Shown: positions 1 to 12,500 of the stretch, in pieces
Numbering within the stretch: position 1 is the first letter of the stretch
Layout of the letters: each line of letters starts with the position of its first letter
Origin: Prescottella agglutinans
Lineage (GTDB): Bacteria > Actinomycetota > Actinomycetes > Mycobacteriales > Mycobacteriaceae
NCBI RefSeq assembly: GCF_004011865.1
Contig: NZ_RKLP01000001.1
Location: 310,001 to 374,000, forward strand
DNA: 64,000 nt
Direction of reading: 5' to 3'
The notes under the pieces: model-generated
Told to the model about the DNA's origin: nothing
What the model saw: only the letters and a program-made list of their open reading frames with translations
Database searches by the model: none
Translations under genes and position numbers: made by a program

Positions 1-365
1 CGGATCCGCTGCGCTGGCTCGGCGTGATCGGCATGCTCGCGCTGTTCGTCTTCGCGTTGTCGTATCTGTCGACGGCGCTCGGTCTCCTCGCGAAGAATCC
101 GGAGGCCGCCAGCGGGTTCACCTTCGTGATCCTGTTCCTCCCCTACGTCAGCAGCGCGTTCGTGCCGGCCGAGACGATGCCGACGTGGCTGCGATGGTTC
201 GCGGAGAATCAGCCGGTCACCCCGATCATCGAGACGGTGCGCGGACTACTGATGGACACGCCGATCGGCGACAGCGCCTGGGCGGCCGTCGGGTGGTGCG
301 CGGCGATCACCGTCGTGGGCTTCGTCGCCGCGACCACGCTCTATCGCAGGCGAACCTCTCGTTAG
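1..365 (+). CDS. ABC-2 type transporter permease, C-terminal part (5' end outside window)
   Basis: The reading frame is open from base 3 to a TAG at 363-365, so the gene begins before the window. About 120 residues are visible: a hydrophobic helix, a second one with a proline, the sequence VSSAFVPAETMPTWLRWFAE, then PVTPIIETVRGLL and a last membrane helix followed by a short basic tail (YRRRTSR). The loop 'FVPxETMPxWL...NQPVTPxxxxxRGLL' is typical of ABC-2 (DrrB-like) membrane subunits that work with a DrrA-like ATPase in drug or lipid export. The ATPase gene would be expected upstream, outside the window. Family assignment is firm; substrate is unknown. Confidence 0.85.
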   Translation, partial: DPLRWLGVIGMLALFVFALSYLSTALGLLAKNPEAASGFTFVILFLPYVSSAFVPAETMPTWLRWFAENQPVTPIIETVRGLLMDTPIGDSAWAAVGWCAAITVVGFVAATTLYRRRTSR

Positions 366-428
366 CGGTACCGCGGGAAACACCAGAACGGGAACTTCGT
401 CGAATCCGACGCGAAAGACCGATAACCT

Positions 429-770
429 GTGCTCGTGGAGTCCACTACCAGCCGCCGTCTGCCTCGCAGGGCGGACCCGTCGCGGCGGGAAGTGTGGCTG
501 GCGATGCAGTCGACGCCATCCACCCGCGCGACCGGGGTGATCCACGAGAAGGCGCTCGCCGAGCAGATCTCCCGGATGCTCGCGCCGCTCACCCCGCACA
601 CGCCGCGCGAGCGTCGCACGATGATGGCCGAGGTCCTCGTCCACGTCGTGTACTCGATGCTGAACTTCTCGGTCCAGGACGGCCAGAGTCACGAGGACGC
701 GGTCGCCGAACTCAAGCGGCTGATGGTCGCTTACCTGCTGGTGGCGGAGAAGGAATCCCGTTCGAAGTGA
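429..770 (+). CDS. Small protein resembling the C-terminal domain of a TetR regulator, probably a remnant
   Basis: A 113-residue frame with a GTG start, separated from the permease gene by an in-frame TAA. From about residue 38 it is helical and resembles the ligand-binding C-terminal half of TetR-type regulators (KALAEQISRMLAPLTPHT, then a helix ending in VVYSMLNFSV and a last helix ELKRLMVAYLL). The third codon positions are G/C-rich as in real genes here. No DNA-binding helix-turn-helix is present, and I could not find one in another frame just upstream. Position next to an ABC exporter fits a degraded TetR regulator of that exporter. It could also be a complete small protein of unknown role. 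Confidence 0.5.
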   Translation: MLVESTTSRRLPRRADPSRREVWLAMQSTPSTRATGVIHEKALAEQISRMLAPLTPHTPRERRTMMAEVLVHVVYSMLNFSVQDGQSHEDAVAELKRLMVAYLLVAEKESRSK

Positions 771-786
771 CTCGGATTCGTTTCCG

Positions 787-2385
787 TCACTGCCGGCTCG
801 TCGTATCCTCCGCGACCTCGTCGTAACCGCCGTGGGCGGTGCCCCGGACCCGCATCGCAGCCACCGCGGTGATCGCTGCCGCGGCCAGGATCATGATCGC
901 CGAGACAAGCAGGGCGATGTCGAGGCCCGAGAGGAAGGCCGCGTAGGTCGTGTGGATCACCTTCTCGACGACCGGCCCGTACGCGGACGATGCCCCTTCG
1001 CTCGGGTAGTCAGGCGCCGCGCCGGTCTTGATCGCGTTGAGAACGATGGACTGGAGATTCTGTGGGATGTTCTGTTCGTTGAGCCGGGCCGCCAGACCCG
1101 TGGTCAGGTGGGCATTGACGAGCGCGCCGAGCGCCGCGACGCCGACCACCGCCCCGATCTGGCGCATGGTGTTCGTCGCCGCCGCCGCCATTCCGGAGTG
1201 CGCCGCGGGCATACCGGACAACACCGCCGAGGTCAGCGGCACCACCGCGATACCGAATCCGGCTCCGGCGAGGGCGAGTGCCAGCGTGAGCGGGGTGAAC
1301 GACGCGCCCGCGTCCAGTGCCGCCCGCGTGAACAACATGCCGACGGCACCGAGCAAACATCCCACGATCATCGGGACGGCGGCGGCGCTGCGTGCCACCC
1401 AAAACCCGCACAGCGCCGAGGCCACCACGATGGCCGCCGCCATCGGCGCGAAGACACCCGCGATCCGCACCCCCGAGTATTCGAGCGCAACCTGCAGGTA
1501 GAGCGCGGTGAAGAAGAAGATCGAGAACACCCCGAAATAGACGGCGAACGCCACGATCAGGGCACTACGCACCATCGGCGGGCGCAGGTACCGGAAGTTC
1601 AGCATCGGGTTCTGCGCGCGCAACTCGACCGCGACGAACGCCACCAGGGCGAGGGCGCCGAACACGAACAGTGTCACGATCGACGGGGATTCGTAGCCGG
1701 CATTCTCGCCGGAGATCGCCGCGTAGATGACGCACCCGAGGAACGTCGACCCGAGCACGACGCCCGCGACGTCCAGTCGACCGGTCTGCGGATCCGAACT
1801 CTCCGGCACGAATCTCATTGCGGCGAAGACGAGCACGGCACCGAGCGCGAGATTGAACCAGAACACCCCGCGCCAGTCGTAGGCCCCGACGAGCAGACCG
1901 CCGATCACCGGGCCGAGTGCCAACGCCAGACCTGACACCCCGGCCCAGGCCCCGAGCGCCTTGGCCCGGGCGCTCCGGTCCGGGAACACGTGCCGGATCA
2001 CCGACAGGGTGCCCGGCTCGGATGCGGCGGCGCCGACGCCCATCACCGCCCGCCCGACGACGAGAACCGCCACCGTGGGGGCCACGGCCGACACGACGGA
2101 GCCCGCGCAGAAGATCACGATGCCCGCCACCATCACCCGCTTGCGCCCCCACCGGTCCCCCAGCGATCCCCCGGTCAGCATGAGGCTCGCGAAGACCAGC
2201 GTGTAGGCATTGATGACCCACTGCAGCGACACCACCCCGGCGTGCAGTTCGGACTGCACGTTACCGAGGGTGACGCTCACGATCGTGGTGTCGAGGAACG
2301 TCAGGAACAGCACCGCACAGACGGTCGCCAACGCGGCGCGGGTGTGGTGCGTCGCGCCAACCGACTGGGTGTCGGTGGGCTTCAC
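787..2385 (-). CDS. MFS drug:H+ antiporter, DHA2 (14-helix) type
   Basis: 532 residues with about 14 hydrophobic segments. Motif A (GGSLGDRWGRKRVMVAG) lies near residue 75 between helices 2 and 3, and the N-terminal FLDTTIVSVTLG motif (near residue 30) is the signature of the DHA2 branch of major facilitator proteins. These export drugs, dyes or lipids across the inner membrane in exchange for protons. The start follows directly on the stop of the upstream lipoprotein gene on the same strand (7 bases between them), so the two are likely co-transcribed. A lipoprotein before an MFS exporter could act as its extracytoplasmic partner, but this is inference. Substrate is unknown. Confidence 0.88.
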   Translation of the reverse strand: MKPTDTQSVGATHHTRAALATVCAVLFLTFLDTTIVSVTLGNVQSELHAGVVSLQWVINAYTLVFASLMLTGGSLGDRWGRKRVMVAGIVIFCAGSVVSAVAPTVAVLVVGRAVMGVGAAASEPGTLSVIRHVFPDRSARAKALGAWAGVSGLALALGPVIGGLLVGAYDWRGVFWFNLALGAVLVFAAMRFVPESSDPQTGRLDVAGVVLGSTFLGCVIYAAISGENAGYESPSIVTLFVFGALALVAFVAVELRAQNPMLNFRYLRPPMVRSALIVAFAVYFGVFSIFFFTALYLQVALEYSGVRIAGVFAPMAAAIVVASALCGFWVARSAAAVPMIVGCLLGAVGMLFTRAALDAGASFTPLTLALALAGAGFGIAVVPLTSAVLSGMPAAHSGMAAAATNTMRQIGAVVGVAALGALVNAHLTTGLAARLNEQNIPQNLQSIVLNAIKTGAAPDYPSEGASSAYGPVVEKVIHTTYAAFLSGLDIALLVSAIMILAAAAITAVAAMRVRGTAHGGYDEVAEDTTSRQ

Positions 2386-2392
2386 GGCACAC

Positions 2393-2947
2393 TCAGCTCG
2401 GGGGTGCCACCGTCGTCGCGGGTGCGCCGCACACAGGCGGCGGATTGCCCTGGAGGGTCAACAGCTCGCAGAACGTCGTCTGGGAGACCTTCCAGGCACC
2501 GTCGACTTGGACGGACTCACCGGTCTGGTCGGGCAGGACGGGTTGCCCGTTCACCAGCACTGTGTACGTGACAGTGGCGTGGCCCGGCGCGTCCAGATCG
2601 ACCTTCGAGACGGTTGCCGTGGCACCCATCGTCAACGGCGACTCCGCTTGGGCGTTGATGGTGTCGGCGAACGCCGCACTGTTCTCCACCAGCGCGATCT
2701 TCTGAGCGGTCGGGGTCTGCGCGGAGAAGAACGCGACGAAGGTGTCGCTGATTTCCTTCTCGGCACCGGACGCCGGCGCCCCCGAGACGGATGTCGTCGT
2801 GGACGGGGCGGGCGAGGTGTCGGTGTTCGACGAACTGCAACCGGTGACGACGGTCGCGGCGAGCAGAACTCCGAATCCGAGGGCAGCGACCCCTCGGATC
2901 GTGCCGGTCGGGCGACGCGTCCGCGGGCGTCGCGTTGGATAGATCAT
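2393..2947 (-). CDS. Putative lipoprotein, MTB12-like
   Basis: 184 residues. An arginine-rich start, a hydrophobic stretch and a lipobox VVTGC (Cys near residue 37) give a clear lipoprotein signal, followed by a Ser/Thr/Pro-rich linker and a globular domain from about residue 65. The domain (ISDTFVAFFSAQTPTAQKI ... VDGAWKVSQTTFCELL) has the pattern of the MTB12/CFP-2-like secreted antigens of mycobacteria: a helical start, several beta strands and a closing helix. It should be anchored on the outer face of the membrane. It probably shares a transcript with the MFS gene downstream. Function is not known. Confidence 0.7.
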   Translation of the reverse strand: MIYPTRRPRTRRPTGTIRGVAALGFGVLLAATVVTGCSSSNTDTSPAPSTTTSVSGAPASGAEKEISDTFVAFFSAQTPTAQKIALVENSAAFADTINAQAESPLTMGATATVSKVDLDAPGHATVTYTVLVNGQPVLPDQTGESVQVDGAWKVSQTTFCELLTLQGNPPPVCGAPATTVAPPS

Positions 2948-3076
2948 GGCGGGCCCTTCCGTCGTGGTGTCGGCAGAGCTGGAACGGCTTCCCTTCCCGT
3001 TCTACGCCGATTCCGCGCGGGTCACGTGCACTTCGCTGGGATCACCGGGGCACGATCACCCCAGACCGTACGGACG

Positions 3077-3117
3077 ACGAGGCCGGCCGACGGATTGTGT
3101 CCGTCGACCGGCCTCGT
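3077..3117 (-). terminator. Stem-loop terminator after acpS
   Basis: 17-base inverted repeat (3077-3093 with 3101-3117, one mismatch) around a 7-base loop, 17 bases beyond the acpS stop. It has no T tract, as is common for actinobacterial terminators. It would end the fas-acpS transcript. Confidence 0.7.
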
Positions 3118-3134
3118 GCTCTTTCCGTGCTCGA

Positions 3135-3548
3135 TCAGCCGATGGGCTGGATCGGGTCAGGTTCTTCGATCACCACCATCGCGCCCGCGACGTCACCGTC
3201 GTGGGTCAGCGAGAGGTGGATCTTCGCGCTGGGCAGGAACTCGGCGGCCTCGCCGTGCAGCTTGATGGTGGGTCGACCCCACGCATCGTTGACCACCTCG
3301 ACCAGCACGTAGGCGTTGTCGCCGACGGCCGGCGGCCGGGCGAACCGCGAGGCCGCCCACGCCTTGATCACCGCTTCCTTCGCGGCCCACCGGACCGCGT
3401 AGTGCCGCGCCGGGTCGGTGCTGCGGGACTCGCAGTACCGACGCTCGGCGGGCCGGAAGCTCGACAGCATCGCGGTGCCCGGGCGCTTCATCTGCTCCGC
3501 GAACTCCGAGATCGTGACGACGTCGAAGCCGATTCCGAGGACTGCCAC
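3135..3548 (-). CDS. acpS: Holo-[acyl-carrier-protein] synthase AcpS
   Basis: 137 residues from a GTG at 3548. AcpS moves the 4'-phosphopantetheine arm of coenzyme A to a serine of a carrier protein. The start VAVLGIGFDVVTISEFAEQ contains the metal-binding Asp of the family (GIGFD), and RWAAKEAVIKAW near residue 70 holds the Lys-Glu pair of the active site. HLSLTHDGDVAGAMV near the C-terminus is the conserved SLSHD/THD element. The frame stays open further upstream, but this start overlaps the fas stop by one base (TAGTG), giving translational coupling and the correct family length. As in mycobacteria, it follows fas and should activate the carrier domain inside FAS-I, which lacks its own transferase domain. 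Confidence 0.95.
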   Translation of the reverse strand: MAVLGIGFDVVTISEFAEQMKRPGTAMLSSFRPAERRYCESRSTDPARHYAVRWAAKEAVIKAWAASRFARPPAVGDNAYVLVEVVNDAWGRPTIKLHGEAAEFLPSAKIHLSLTHDGDVAGAMVVIEEPDPIQPIG

Positions 3549-6500
3549 TACTGGCACCCCGGCTTTCCGGCGCGGTACACGTCGTCGGCCCCCAGACGGG
3601 CCTCCTCGCTGAGGAGCATGTCGGCCTCGAGCTGACGGGCGGCCTTGGCCGGCACCGAGTCTCCGCCGAAGCGGCGGTCGGCCGGGCGCTCGTAGAGGCT
3701 GTCGCCGCCGCACATCGCCGCGGCCAGTCGACGCTGACCGTCGATGGTGCGCTGCTGCGCCTGAGCCAGGTAGGCCTCACGCTGGTCGGCCGGGATCGAC
3801 TCGACGAACGCCTGCGGGTGCACGACCGCGATCAGACCCGACACGTGACCGAAGCCGAGGCTGGTCAGCAGGCCGGCCTTGAGCGGGAACTGCTCGCCGA
3901 AGCGCAGCGGCGTCCGCGGCCACACGAGGTGCGAGAACTCCGCCATCTTGTCGTCGACGCAGTCGAGGCTGCGGTTCGGCGGGACGACGCCCTGGCTGAG
4001 GACCTGGCACAGGCCGATCAGCTGGAACGCCGCCGCGCCGCCCTTGGCGTGACCGGTGAGCGTCTTCTGGGAGATCACGAACAGCGGGGCGCCGTCGCTG
4101 CGGCCCAGGGACGCGGCCAGACGCTCGTGCAGTTCGGCCTCGTTCGGATCGTTCGCCGCGGTCGACGTGTCGTGCTTGGAGACCACCGAGATGTCGTCGG
4201 CGGTGATACCGAGCGCGTTGAGCGACAGCGCGAGTTGCGAGTCCTGCCCGCCACGGCCGGCGCCGAGGGCGCCGATGCCGGGAGCCGGGATCGAGGTGTG
4301 CACGCCGTCGGCGAACGAACCGGCCCACGCGACCACACCGAGGACCGGCAGGCCCATCTCCAGCGCGAGGTCACCGCGCGCCAGCAGGATCGTGCCGCCA
4401 CCGGCCGACTCGACGAAGCCGCCGCGACGACGGTCGTTGGCCCGCGAGAAGCGGTTGTCGGCGATGCCCTTGGCCGACATCTCGTCCGACTTGGCGGTCG
4501 CGGACATGTCGCCGAAGCCGACGATGCCCTCGATGCCCAGGTCGTCGAAGCCACCGGCCACGACCAGCTTGGCCTTGCCCAGCTTGATCTTGTCGACGCC
4601 CTCCTCGACGGAGACCGCGGCCGTGGCGCACGCCGCGACCGGGTGCACCATCGCGCCGTAGCCACCGACGTACGACTGGACGACGTGCGCCGCAATCACG
4701 TTCGGCAGGGCCTCCTGCAGGATGTCGTTGGCGCGGGACTCGCCGAGCAGCGTGTCGATGTACAGCGAGCGCATCGACGTCATGCCGCCCATGCCGGTGC
4801 CCTGGGTGTTGGCGACGAACGCCGGGTGCACCCAGCGCAGCAGCTCGGACGGGGTGAAGCCGCCGGTGAGGAACGCGTCGACGGTGGTGACGATGTTCCA
4901 CAGGCCGACCCGGTCCACGGATCCGGCCATGTCGGCGGGGATGCCCCACTTGGTGACGTCGAATCCGGTCGGGATCTGACCGCCGACCGTGCGGGTCAGC
5001 TTCACCTTGCGCGGCACGCGGATCTCGGTGCCGGCCTTGCGGGTGACCGTCCAGTCGCCGCTCTCCGGGTCGACCGCCGCGACGGTGTTCTCCGGATCGG
5101 AGTCGACGAAAGCGCGGGCCTCGGCCTCGGAGCCGACGACGAAGGACAGGTCCTTGTCGATGAACACCGACGTCAGCAGCGGCGCCGTGTTGTCGACCAT
5201 GGCGCCCTCGTCGCCGTAGGTGCGGATGCCGCAGCGCTCGACGACCGTGTCGTGGTAGCGCTCCGCGATCTCCTCCTCGGGCACCAGGTCGCCGCTCGCG
5301 ACGTCGTACCAGCCCGGCTTGGGATCGTTCTCCCAGGCGACCAGCCCGGTGTTCCACGCCAGCTCGAGCACGCCGGCCGCCGAGAGCTGCTCGTCGACCT
5401 CCATCTCGAAGCGGGTCCGCGAGGAGCCGTACGGGCCGAGCTCGCCGGCGCCGACGATGACGACCAGGTCGGCGGGGTCGACGTCCAGCTCGGGCCACGA
5501 CGGCGCGTCCAGAGCGTCGACGATCCGCGGCGGGGCCGGAAGGGCGGCAATGGAATTCGCGTCCGCTGCGTCCTCGTCCTTGGCCTTGCCCGCTGCCTCG
5601 GCCGCCTCGGCGGCCTCCTTCGCGAGCGCCGGCAGATCCAGGTCGACCTCGGCGAGTCCGCCGGTGAGGTCCACCAGGCGCGGCGCCTGGGCGGCGGCAC
5701 GCTTGACCTCGGCCGTGCACGAGCTCAGCAGTTCGGTGGCCATCTCGTCGGTGGACCAGGTGCGCACGCCCTTGGCCTCGACGGCCTCGACCATCGGGTC
5801 GTTGCCGCCCATCAGGCCGGTGCCGCGCACCCAACCGATCAGCGCGTGCACCAGCGTGACCCGCTCGGCCCACGTGCGCTCGGCCGACCAGCGTCCGACG
5901 ACCGCGTCGAGCGCCGCCTTCGACTCGCCGTAGGCACCGTCGCCGCCGAACAGGCCGCGGTTCGGGGAACCGGGCAGCACGACGTGCAGGTGGGTGTCGA
6001 CGTCACGGTCGTAGCCGATCTGCGACAGGCCACCGATCAGGCGCTCCACCGACCACAGCAGGACCCGCATCTCCATCTCGGCGCGGGCGCCCGCGTCGGA
6101 CAGTTCACCGGCCACGCGCGGCGCGGCGAACGGGAACAGCATCGTCGGCGTCATCGCCTCCTTGACGAGCTTCTTTGCGCCACCGGCCGTTTCGGTCTGG
6201 ACGTTGCCGACCCACTCGACCAGCGCGTCGACGTCGGTGTACGACGCCATGTTCGCGGGCACCACCCACAGGGCGGCGCCGGCGCGGGCGTTCGCGCTGT
6301 AGAGCTTGCGGTAGAAGCCGAGACGCTCGCTGTCGAGACGCGAGGTGGTCACGACCACGGTCGCACCGCCACCGAGCAGCTTGCCGGCGACCGACGCGGC
6401 GATCGAGCCCTTGCTGGCGCCCGTGACGACCGCGATCTCGCCGGTGTACTGGCCGGTCTCGTCCGCCGGGGCGACCGCGACCTGCGCGATGCGGCCGTAG

Positions 6501-9500
6501 ACCTCGGCCAGCGTCGTGCGGCCGGACTCGGTGGCGCGCTGCTGCCACCACTGGGCGTGGGCGGCCACGGCGGCACCGGCACCGTCGAAACGCTCGACGG
6601 TCAGGTCGGCCTCGCCGGTCCAGCCGCGCGCGAGGTCCTCGCGGGCGGTGGCCCAGCGGTCGTCGATGAGGACAGCCTTCTTGGCGTCGAACGCCGGGGC
6701 GACCAGGCGCGGCCAGTCGGAGCCGAGCTCGGCCGACACGAGGTCGACGAGCGCGGTGTCGTCCGCGGCGACCGCGGCGGCGGCCGACTCGCTGAAGCCG
6801 AGCTGCTCGAGCACCAGACGCGCGGCCGAGGCCAGCACGCCGTTGCGGCCGGTGATGGCCTCGGTGAACTCGCCGAGCGCGGCCGCGTCGACGGTTCCGC
6901 CCGCTCCCCCACCGGCAGCCGGCATGGAGACGGCGACACCGCGGCGCGACGCGACGGACTGGACGGCGGCGTCGACGAGCGCGTCGACGGCGGCGCCGTC
7001 GGCGATCGCACCCTCGTGCAGGCCACCCATCGCGCCACCACGGACGCTGGAGCCGTCACGGGTGCCGAGCGCGACCTCGGCGGTCACGTGGTTGGCCCAG
7101 CCGTCGCCGAGCTCCCAGACCTTCTTGACGCGATCGGCGATCGCGGCGGGGCGACGGCCCGACGGGCCGAACACCTTGCGCAGGTGATCGTTGATCGAGT
7201 CGCTCAGCACCGGGCCGAACGGCTTGTAGGTGCGGGCCAGACGGTCGACCGTGACCGCGAGCGAACCCATGTCGGCGTCCGCGGCACCGTCGATCGCGCC
7301 GAGCGACAGCTCGGCACCGAGATCGACGAGCAGCTGGTTGCGGCGCGAGGACACGCCGTCGCACAGCGCCTCGATGGTGTCGGCGGGGCCGATCTGGTCC
7401 GGGCGCAGCTTGGTCCACAGCGCGATGAGCACCTTGGTGGCGTCGGCGGCCTTGAACGCGATGTCGTCCGGGCGCGGGCCACCGGCCGGCGCGGCCGGGG
7501 CGGCGACGGGGGCGGCGGCCGGCGCCGCGGCGGCAGAGGCCTCGGGCGCTTCCGGTTCCTCGTCCTCGACCGGCGCGGGATCGACGTCGGTGCTGTAGAC
7601 GATCGACGCCTCGCGCTCGATGTTGAGCACCTCGACCTTGGTGTTCGAGTGCTCATCCAGCTTGAGGGTCTGCGACGCGAGGTTCGCGACGGTCGGGGTG
7701 GCGCCCAGACCGATCTCGACGAAGCGCTCGACGCCGAGTCCGCCGTCGATCTCGTCCGTGAACAGCAGGTCCTGCGTCTCGATCCAGCGGACCGGGCTGG
7801 CGAACTGCCAGGCCAGCAGCTCGACGAGGATCACGCGGGTCAACGCGACCGGACGCGCGGCCCAGCTGTCGAAGTCCGCGAGCACGGCCTGCAGCTGCTC
7901 CGACGGCACCAGGTCGGCGATCTCCTGGACGAAGTCACGCCCCAGGTTGAACAGCTTCGGCACCAGGTTCGGGATGTAGCGGCCGATCAGCAGCGACGGG
8001 TCGATGTCCTGCGGCAGCAGCTCGTCGAGCTTGGCACGGAAGTCGTCCACGCCACCGCGCAGGACGGTCGAGTGGAACGGCACGTCGATGCCCGGAACCA
8101 GGATGAACGCGCGCTTGCCACCGAAAGCCTCACGGCGGATGTCGATCTCACGCTCGAGCGCCTCGAGACCCTTGACCGTGCCGGCGATCGCGTACTGCGA
8201 ACCCTTGAGGTTCAGGTTGACGATCTGCAGGAATTCCCCGGTGGCGTCGGCGACACCGCCCACGAACGCCTGCAGTTCGTCGTCGGCGACGCCGATCTGC
8301 GACGGACGGATCGCGGCCATGCGGTAGTCGCTGCGGCCCGCGGCGTCACGCGGGACCAGCTCGTGCATCGCCGAGCCGCGCTGGAAGACGACCTCGAGCA
8401 GCGCCTCGAGCGGCAGCACGCCGGCGACCGCGGTGAGGGCGTTGTACTCGCCGACCGAGTGGCCGGCCAGGTAGGAGCCCTCGACGAAGGCGCCGGACTC
8501 ACGGAGTTCGGCGACCTGCGCGACACCGAGGGTCGCCATGGCGACCTGGGTGAACTGGGTCAGGTGCAGCACGCCGTCCGGGTGGCGGTGCTCGACACCG
8601 CGGGCGCGGACCAGCGTCGGGTTGTCGCGGACGACGGCGAGGATCGAGAAGCCGAGCGCCTCGCGGGTGTGCTTGTCGGCGCGCTCCCAGACCTCGCGGG
8701 CGGCCTTGCTGCGCGAGCGGGCGTCGAGGCCCATGCCGGGACGCTGGATGCCCTGGCCGGGGAACGCGTACACGGTCTTCGGGGCGGCGGTGCGGCCGGT
8801 CGCGACCATCACCAGGTCGCCGTCGACGCGGCAGCCGACCTCGACGATCTCGTCACCGCGATCGGTGGCGACACGGTCGACGCGGACGTCGATCTCGGCG
8901 CCGGGGCGGACCATGCCGAGGAAACGCGCGGTCCACGCGGTCAGGCGACGCGTCGGCACCTTCGATGCCGGGTCGACCGCGATGACGGCCTGCTGGGCGG
9001 CGGCCGACAGCCACATGCCGTGGACGATCGGGCTGCCCAGGCCGGCGAGCAGTGCCGCGGCGTCGGAGGTGTGGATCGGGTTGTGGTCGCCGGAGACGCG
9101 GGCGAACGCGGCCATGTTGCGCGGCGCCACCATCTTCAGGTCGCGGCGACGGCGACGCGGGGTCTCCGCGACGTCGGCGGACAGGGAACCGCCGGCGCGG
9201 GCCGGATCGGCCAGCTCGCTGCGGCCGGTGCGTCCGCGGATCGCGAAGCGCTCGGTGAGCGTGGCGACGGCGGGAGCATCGAGGCCCTCGCCGAGCATCG
9301 CGCCGACCTCGACACGCACCTCGACGACGCGACCCATGTCGGTGTCGACGACGTCGCCGGCCTCCGCGCGGACCACGAGAATGCTGGTCTCCGAGGGCAG
9401 TTCGCCCACCAGGTTCACCGCGTGATCGAGGTGGACCAGATCGAGCATGCCCTCGATGACGTGCACGCCGGACTCGGTGGTGGCGGCGCCGAGCGCCGCG

Positions 9501-12500
9501 AAGACGGCCGGCCAGCAGGCGCCGACGACGACGTCGGGCACGGCCTTGCCGCTGGTGCTCACGGTCGCGGGCAGGCCGACACCGGTGACACCGGCATGGT
9601 CGGCGATCAGGTCCGGCGTCCACGCCAGGTTGATGTGCGCGGCACCGTTCTTGACCTGCGGCAGCTCCTGGCCGGCAGCGACACCGAGCAGTGCCGACAT
9701 CGACGCCTCGGCGTCGGCCTCGGTGATGACCGGGGCGCCGCCGTCACGGACGCTGGCGGGCACGGTGATGCGGATCTCGACGGCCTTGCCCAGCGCGAGC
9801 GGCACCGTCAGGTCGACGTGCTCGGCGTCGGCGACGACCAGGCGTGCGCCGGTCTTGTCGTGGCTCGCGACGGTGTCGGACTCGATGGTCCACTCGTCGA
9901 CCGCGCCGAGGCGGCGGACCGGGTTCTGCGTCAGGCGGGCGGCCCACCGCACGTCGGGGGCGGTGAGCACGGCGTCGAGCAGACCGGTGCCGAAGCCGCC
10001 GTGGCGGCGACCCGCGACGGGCGTCGGGGTGGCGCCGGCCGCGACCAGTTCGTCGGCCGTGGCCTTCTCGAACCGGTCGAGCAGTTCGCCGACGGGCTCG
10101 TCGACGCGGGTGATGCCGGCGACCGCGACGGTGCCGGGGATGATGCACACCTGGTCGGCGGTGTAGCGCGGATCGTGTGCCTGCCACAGCGAGTCCGAAC
10201 GCCACCAGCGGCGCACGTCACCGTCGACGACGGGCACGAAGTTGACCGGCTTGCCGGGGGTCTTGCACAGCGCGACGAAGAACGGGACGTCGGCCGGGTG
10301 CAGGACGGTGGTGGCGTAGTCGGGGTACGCGGCCTCGAGCGCGCACAGCGCCGCGAAGGGGCGGTCGAGCGTCGCGGCATCGGCGAACAGGGTCTGGATC
10401 GGGCCGCGGTCGTTGCGGTGCAGGCGGGCCTCGGCGCGCTGCAGCATCTCGCCGAAGCGGTCCCGCCACGACACGTCCAGCCACACCGACTGCGTCGCAT
10501 CGGCGATCGCGTCCTGCACGTCGCCGCCGCAGTCGAAGGCCTGCGGGGAGTCGACGCCCACGGCCAGCTCCAGGTAGCGGCGCAGCCACTGCTGGTAGGT
10601 CATGGTCGCGACGTCGCCGAAGTACGGCTTGGCGGTCACGTCGAGCGCGGCGATGATCTCGTCGCGGCGGTCCGCGACGGCCTCGGCGTCACCGGCGACC
10701 TCGTCGAGCAGGCGACCGGTGCGCGATGCCGCGTTGTCGATCTCGTGGATGTCGGCGCCGAGCTGGCTGCGGCCGGAAGCCATGCCGCCCTGCGCGGTGC
10801 CCGCACCGACCCAGTCGGGGGTGCCGGGGGTGTCGACGAGCATCTGCTTGACGTCGGCCGAGGTGGTGGCCTCGAGCGTCGCCATCGCGGCGGTGCCGAC
10901 GAGGATGCCGTCGAGCGGCATCGCCGGGAACCCGTAGGCGGTGGACCAGCGGCCGGTCAGGTAGTCGGCGGCCCGCTCGGGGGTGCCGATGCCGCCGCCG
11001 ACGCACAGCACCAGGTTGTCGCGGGCGCGCAGCTCGGCGTAGGTGTCGAGCAGCAGGTCGTCGAGGTCCTCCCACGAGTGGTGACCACCGGCGCGGCCGC
11101 CCTCGATGTGGACGATGACCGGGAAGTCCGGCACCTCGTTCGCGATGCGGATCACCGAGCGGATCTGCGCGACGGTGCCCGGCTTGAACGCGACGTAGCT
11201 GAAACCGGCCTCGGTCAGCTCGTCGATGATCGTGACGGCTTCCTCGAGCTCGGGGATGCCGGCGGTGACGACGACGCCGTCGAACGGGGCACCCGCGGCA
11301 CGGGCGCGCGGCACGAGGCGCTTGCCGCCCACGTGCAGCTTCCACAGGTACGGGTCCAGGAACATCGAGTTGAACTGGACGGCGCGACCCGGCTCGAGGA
11401 GGTCCTTCAGGCCCTCGACGTTGTCGGCGAAGATCTGCTCGGTGACCTGTCCGCCACCCGCCAGCTCGGCCCAGTGGCCGGCGTTGGCGGCCGCGGCGAC
11501 GATCGCGGGATCGACGGTCGTGGGGGTCATGCCCGCGAGCAGGATCGGCGAGCGTCCGGTCAGCTTCGTGAACGCGGTCTCGACGGCGACGCGGCCGTCG
11601 GGCAGCGCAACGGCCTTGGGCGCGAACTCGGTCCACGCGCGCGGCACCTCGGGTGCGGCACCCGGGGTGAGCAGGTTGCGGTGGCCGGCGCGGGTGGAGG
11701 CGGCGACAATTCCGACGCCCTGACCACGCAGACCCGTGGACGTCATGCGGGTGAGCAGGTCGCCGGGGCCCAGGTCCAGGATCCAGGCGGCGCCGGAGGC
11801 AATGGCGCCCTCGACCTCCTCGACCCAGTCGACCGGATCGACCAGCACGGCCTGCGCGAGCTCGCGCACCTGATCGGCGTCGAGCCCACAGCGAGCGGCC
11901 CAACCGCCGATGATGTCGACGGCCTCGTTCAGGGCCGGGTGGTGGAAGCCGACCTCGACGGACAGCGACTCGAAGACGGGCGAGAACACCGCGCCGCCAC
12001 GGGACTTGGCGTCGCGGGCACGGGTTTCGTCGGCCGCGATCTGCTCGCAACGCTGCTGCACGCGAGCAAGCTGCGCGGGCGGTCCGGCCAGCACGACGCG
12101 GCGGCGGCCGTTGCGGATCGCCATGACTGCGGAGCGCTCGGCGTCGACGCCCTCGCCCAGCTCGGCGACGATCGCGGCCAGGCGCTCGGGATCGACGTTG
12201 GAGACCGCGAGCATCGGCGAGCGATCCGCGGTGGCGATGATGCCGCGGCGGCGACCCACGAGCCCGGCGGCAGCGCCGATGAGCTGGGCGGTCGCGAGCA
12301 GCGCACCGTCGGCGGCGCCGGCCCCGGAGACCGCGGCGGCGGCGATGAGGCCCTGCGAGTGGCCGATCGTCGCGACCGGTGCGGTGACGGCCGGGTCCAG
12401 GCCCTGCTGCTGCAGTGCGCGCAGCGCGGCGAGCTGGGTGAGGAACACACCGGGCAGCGACACGGCGGCGGAGGTCAGCGCCGCCGCGGACGGGCCTGCG

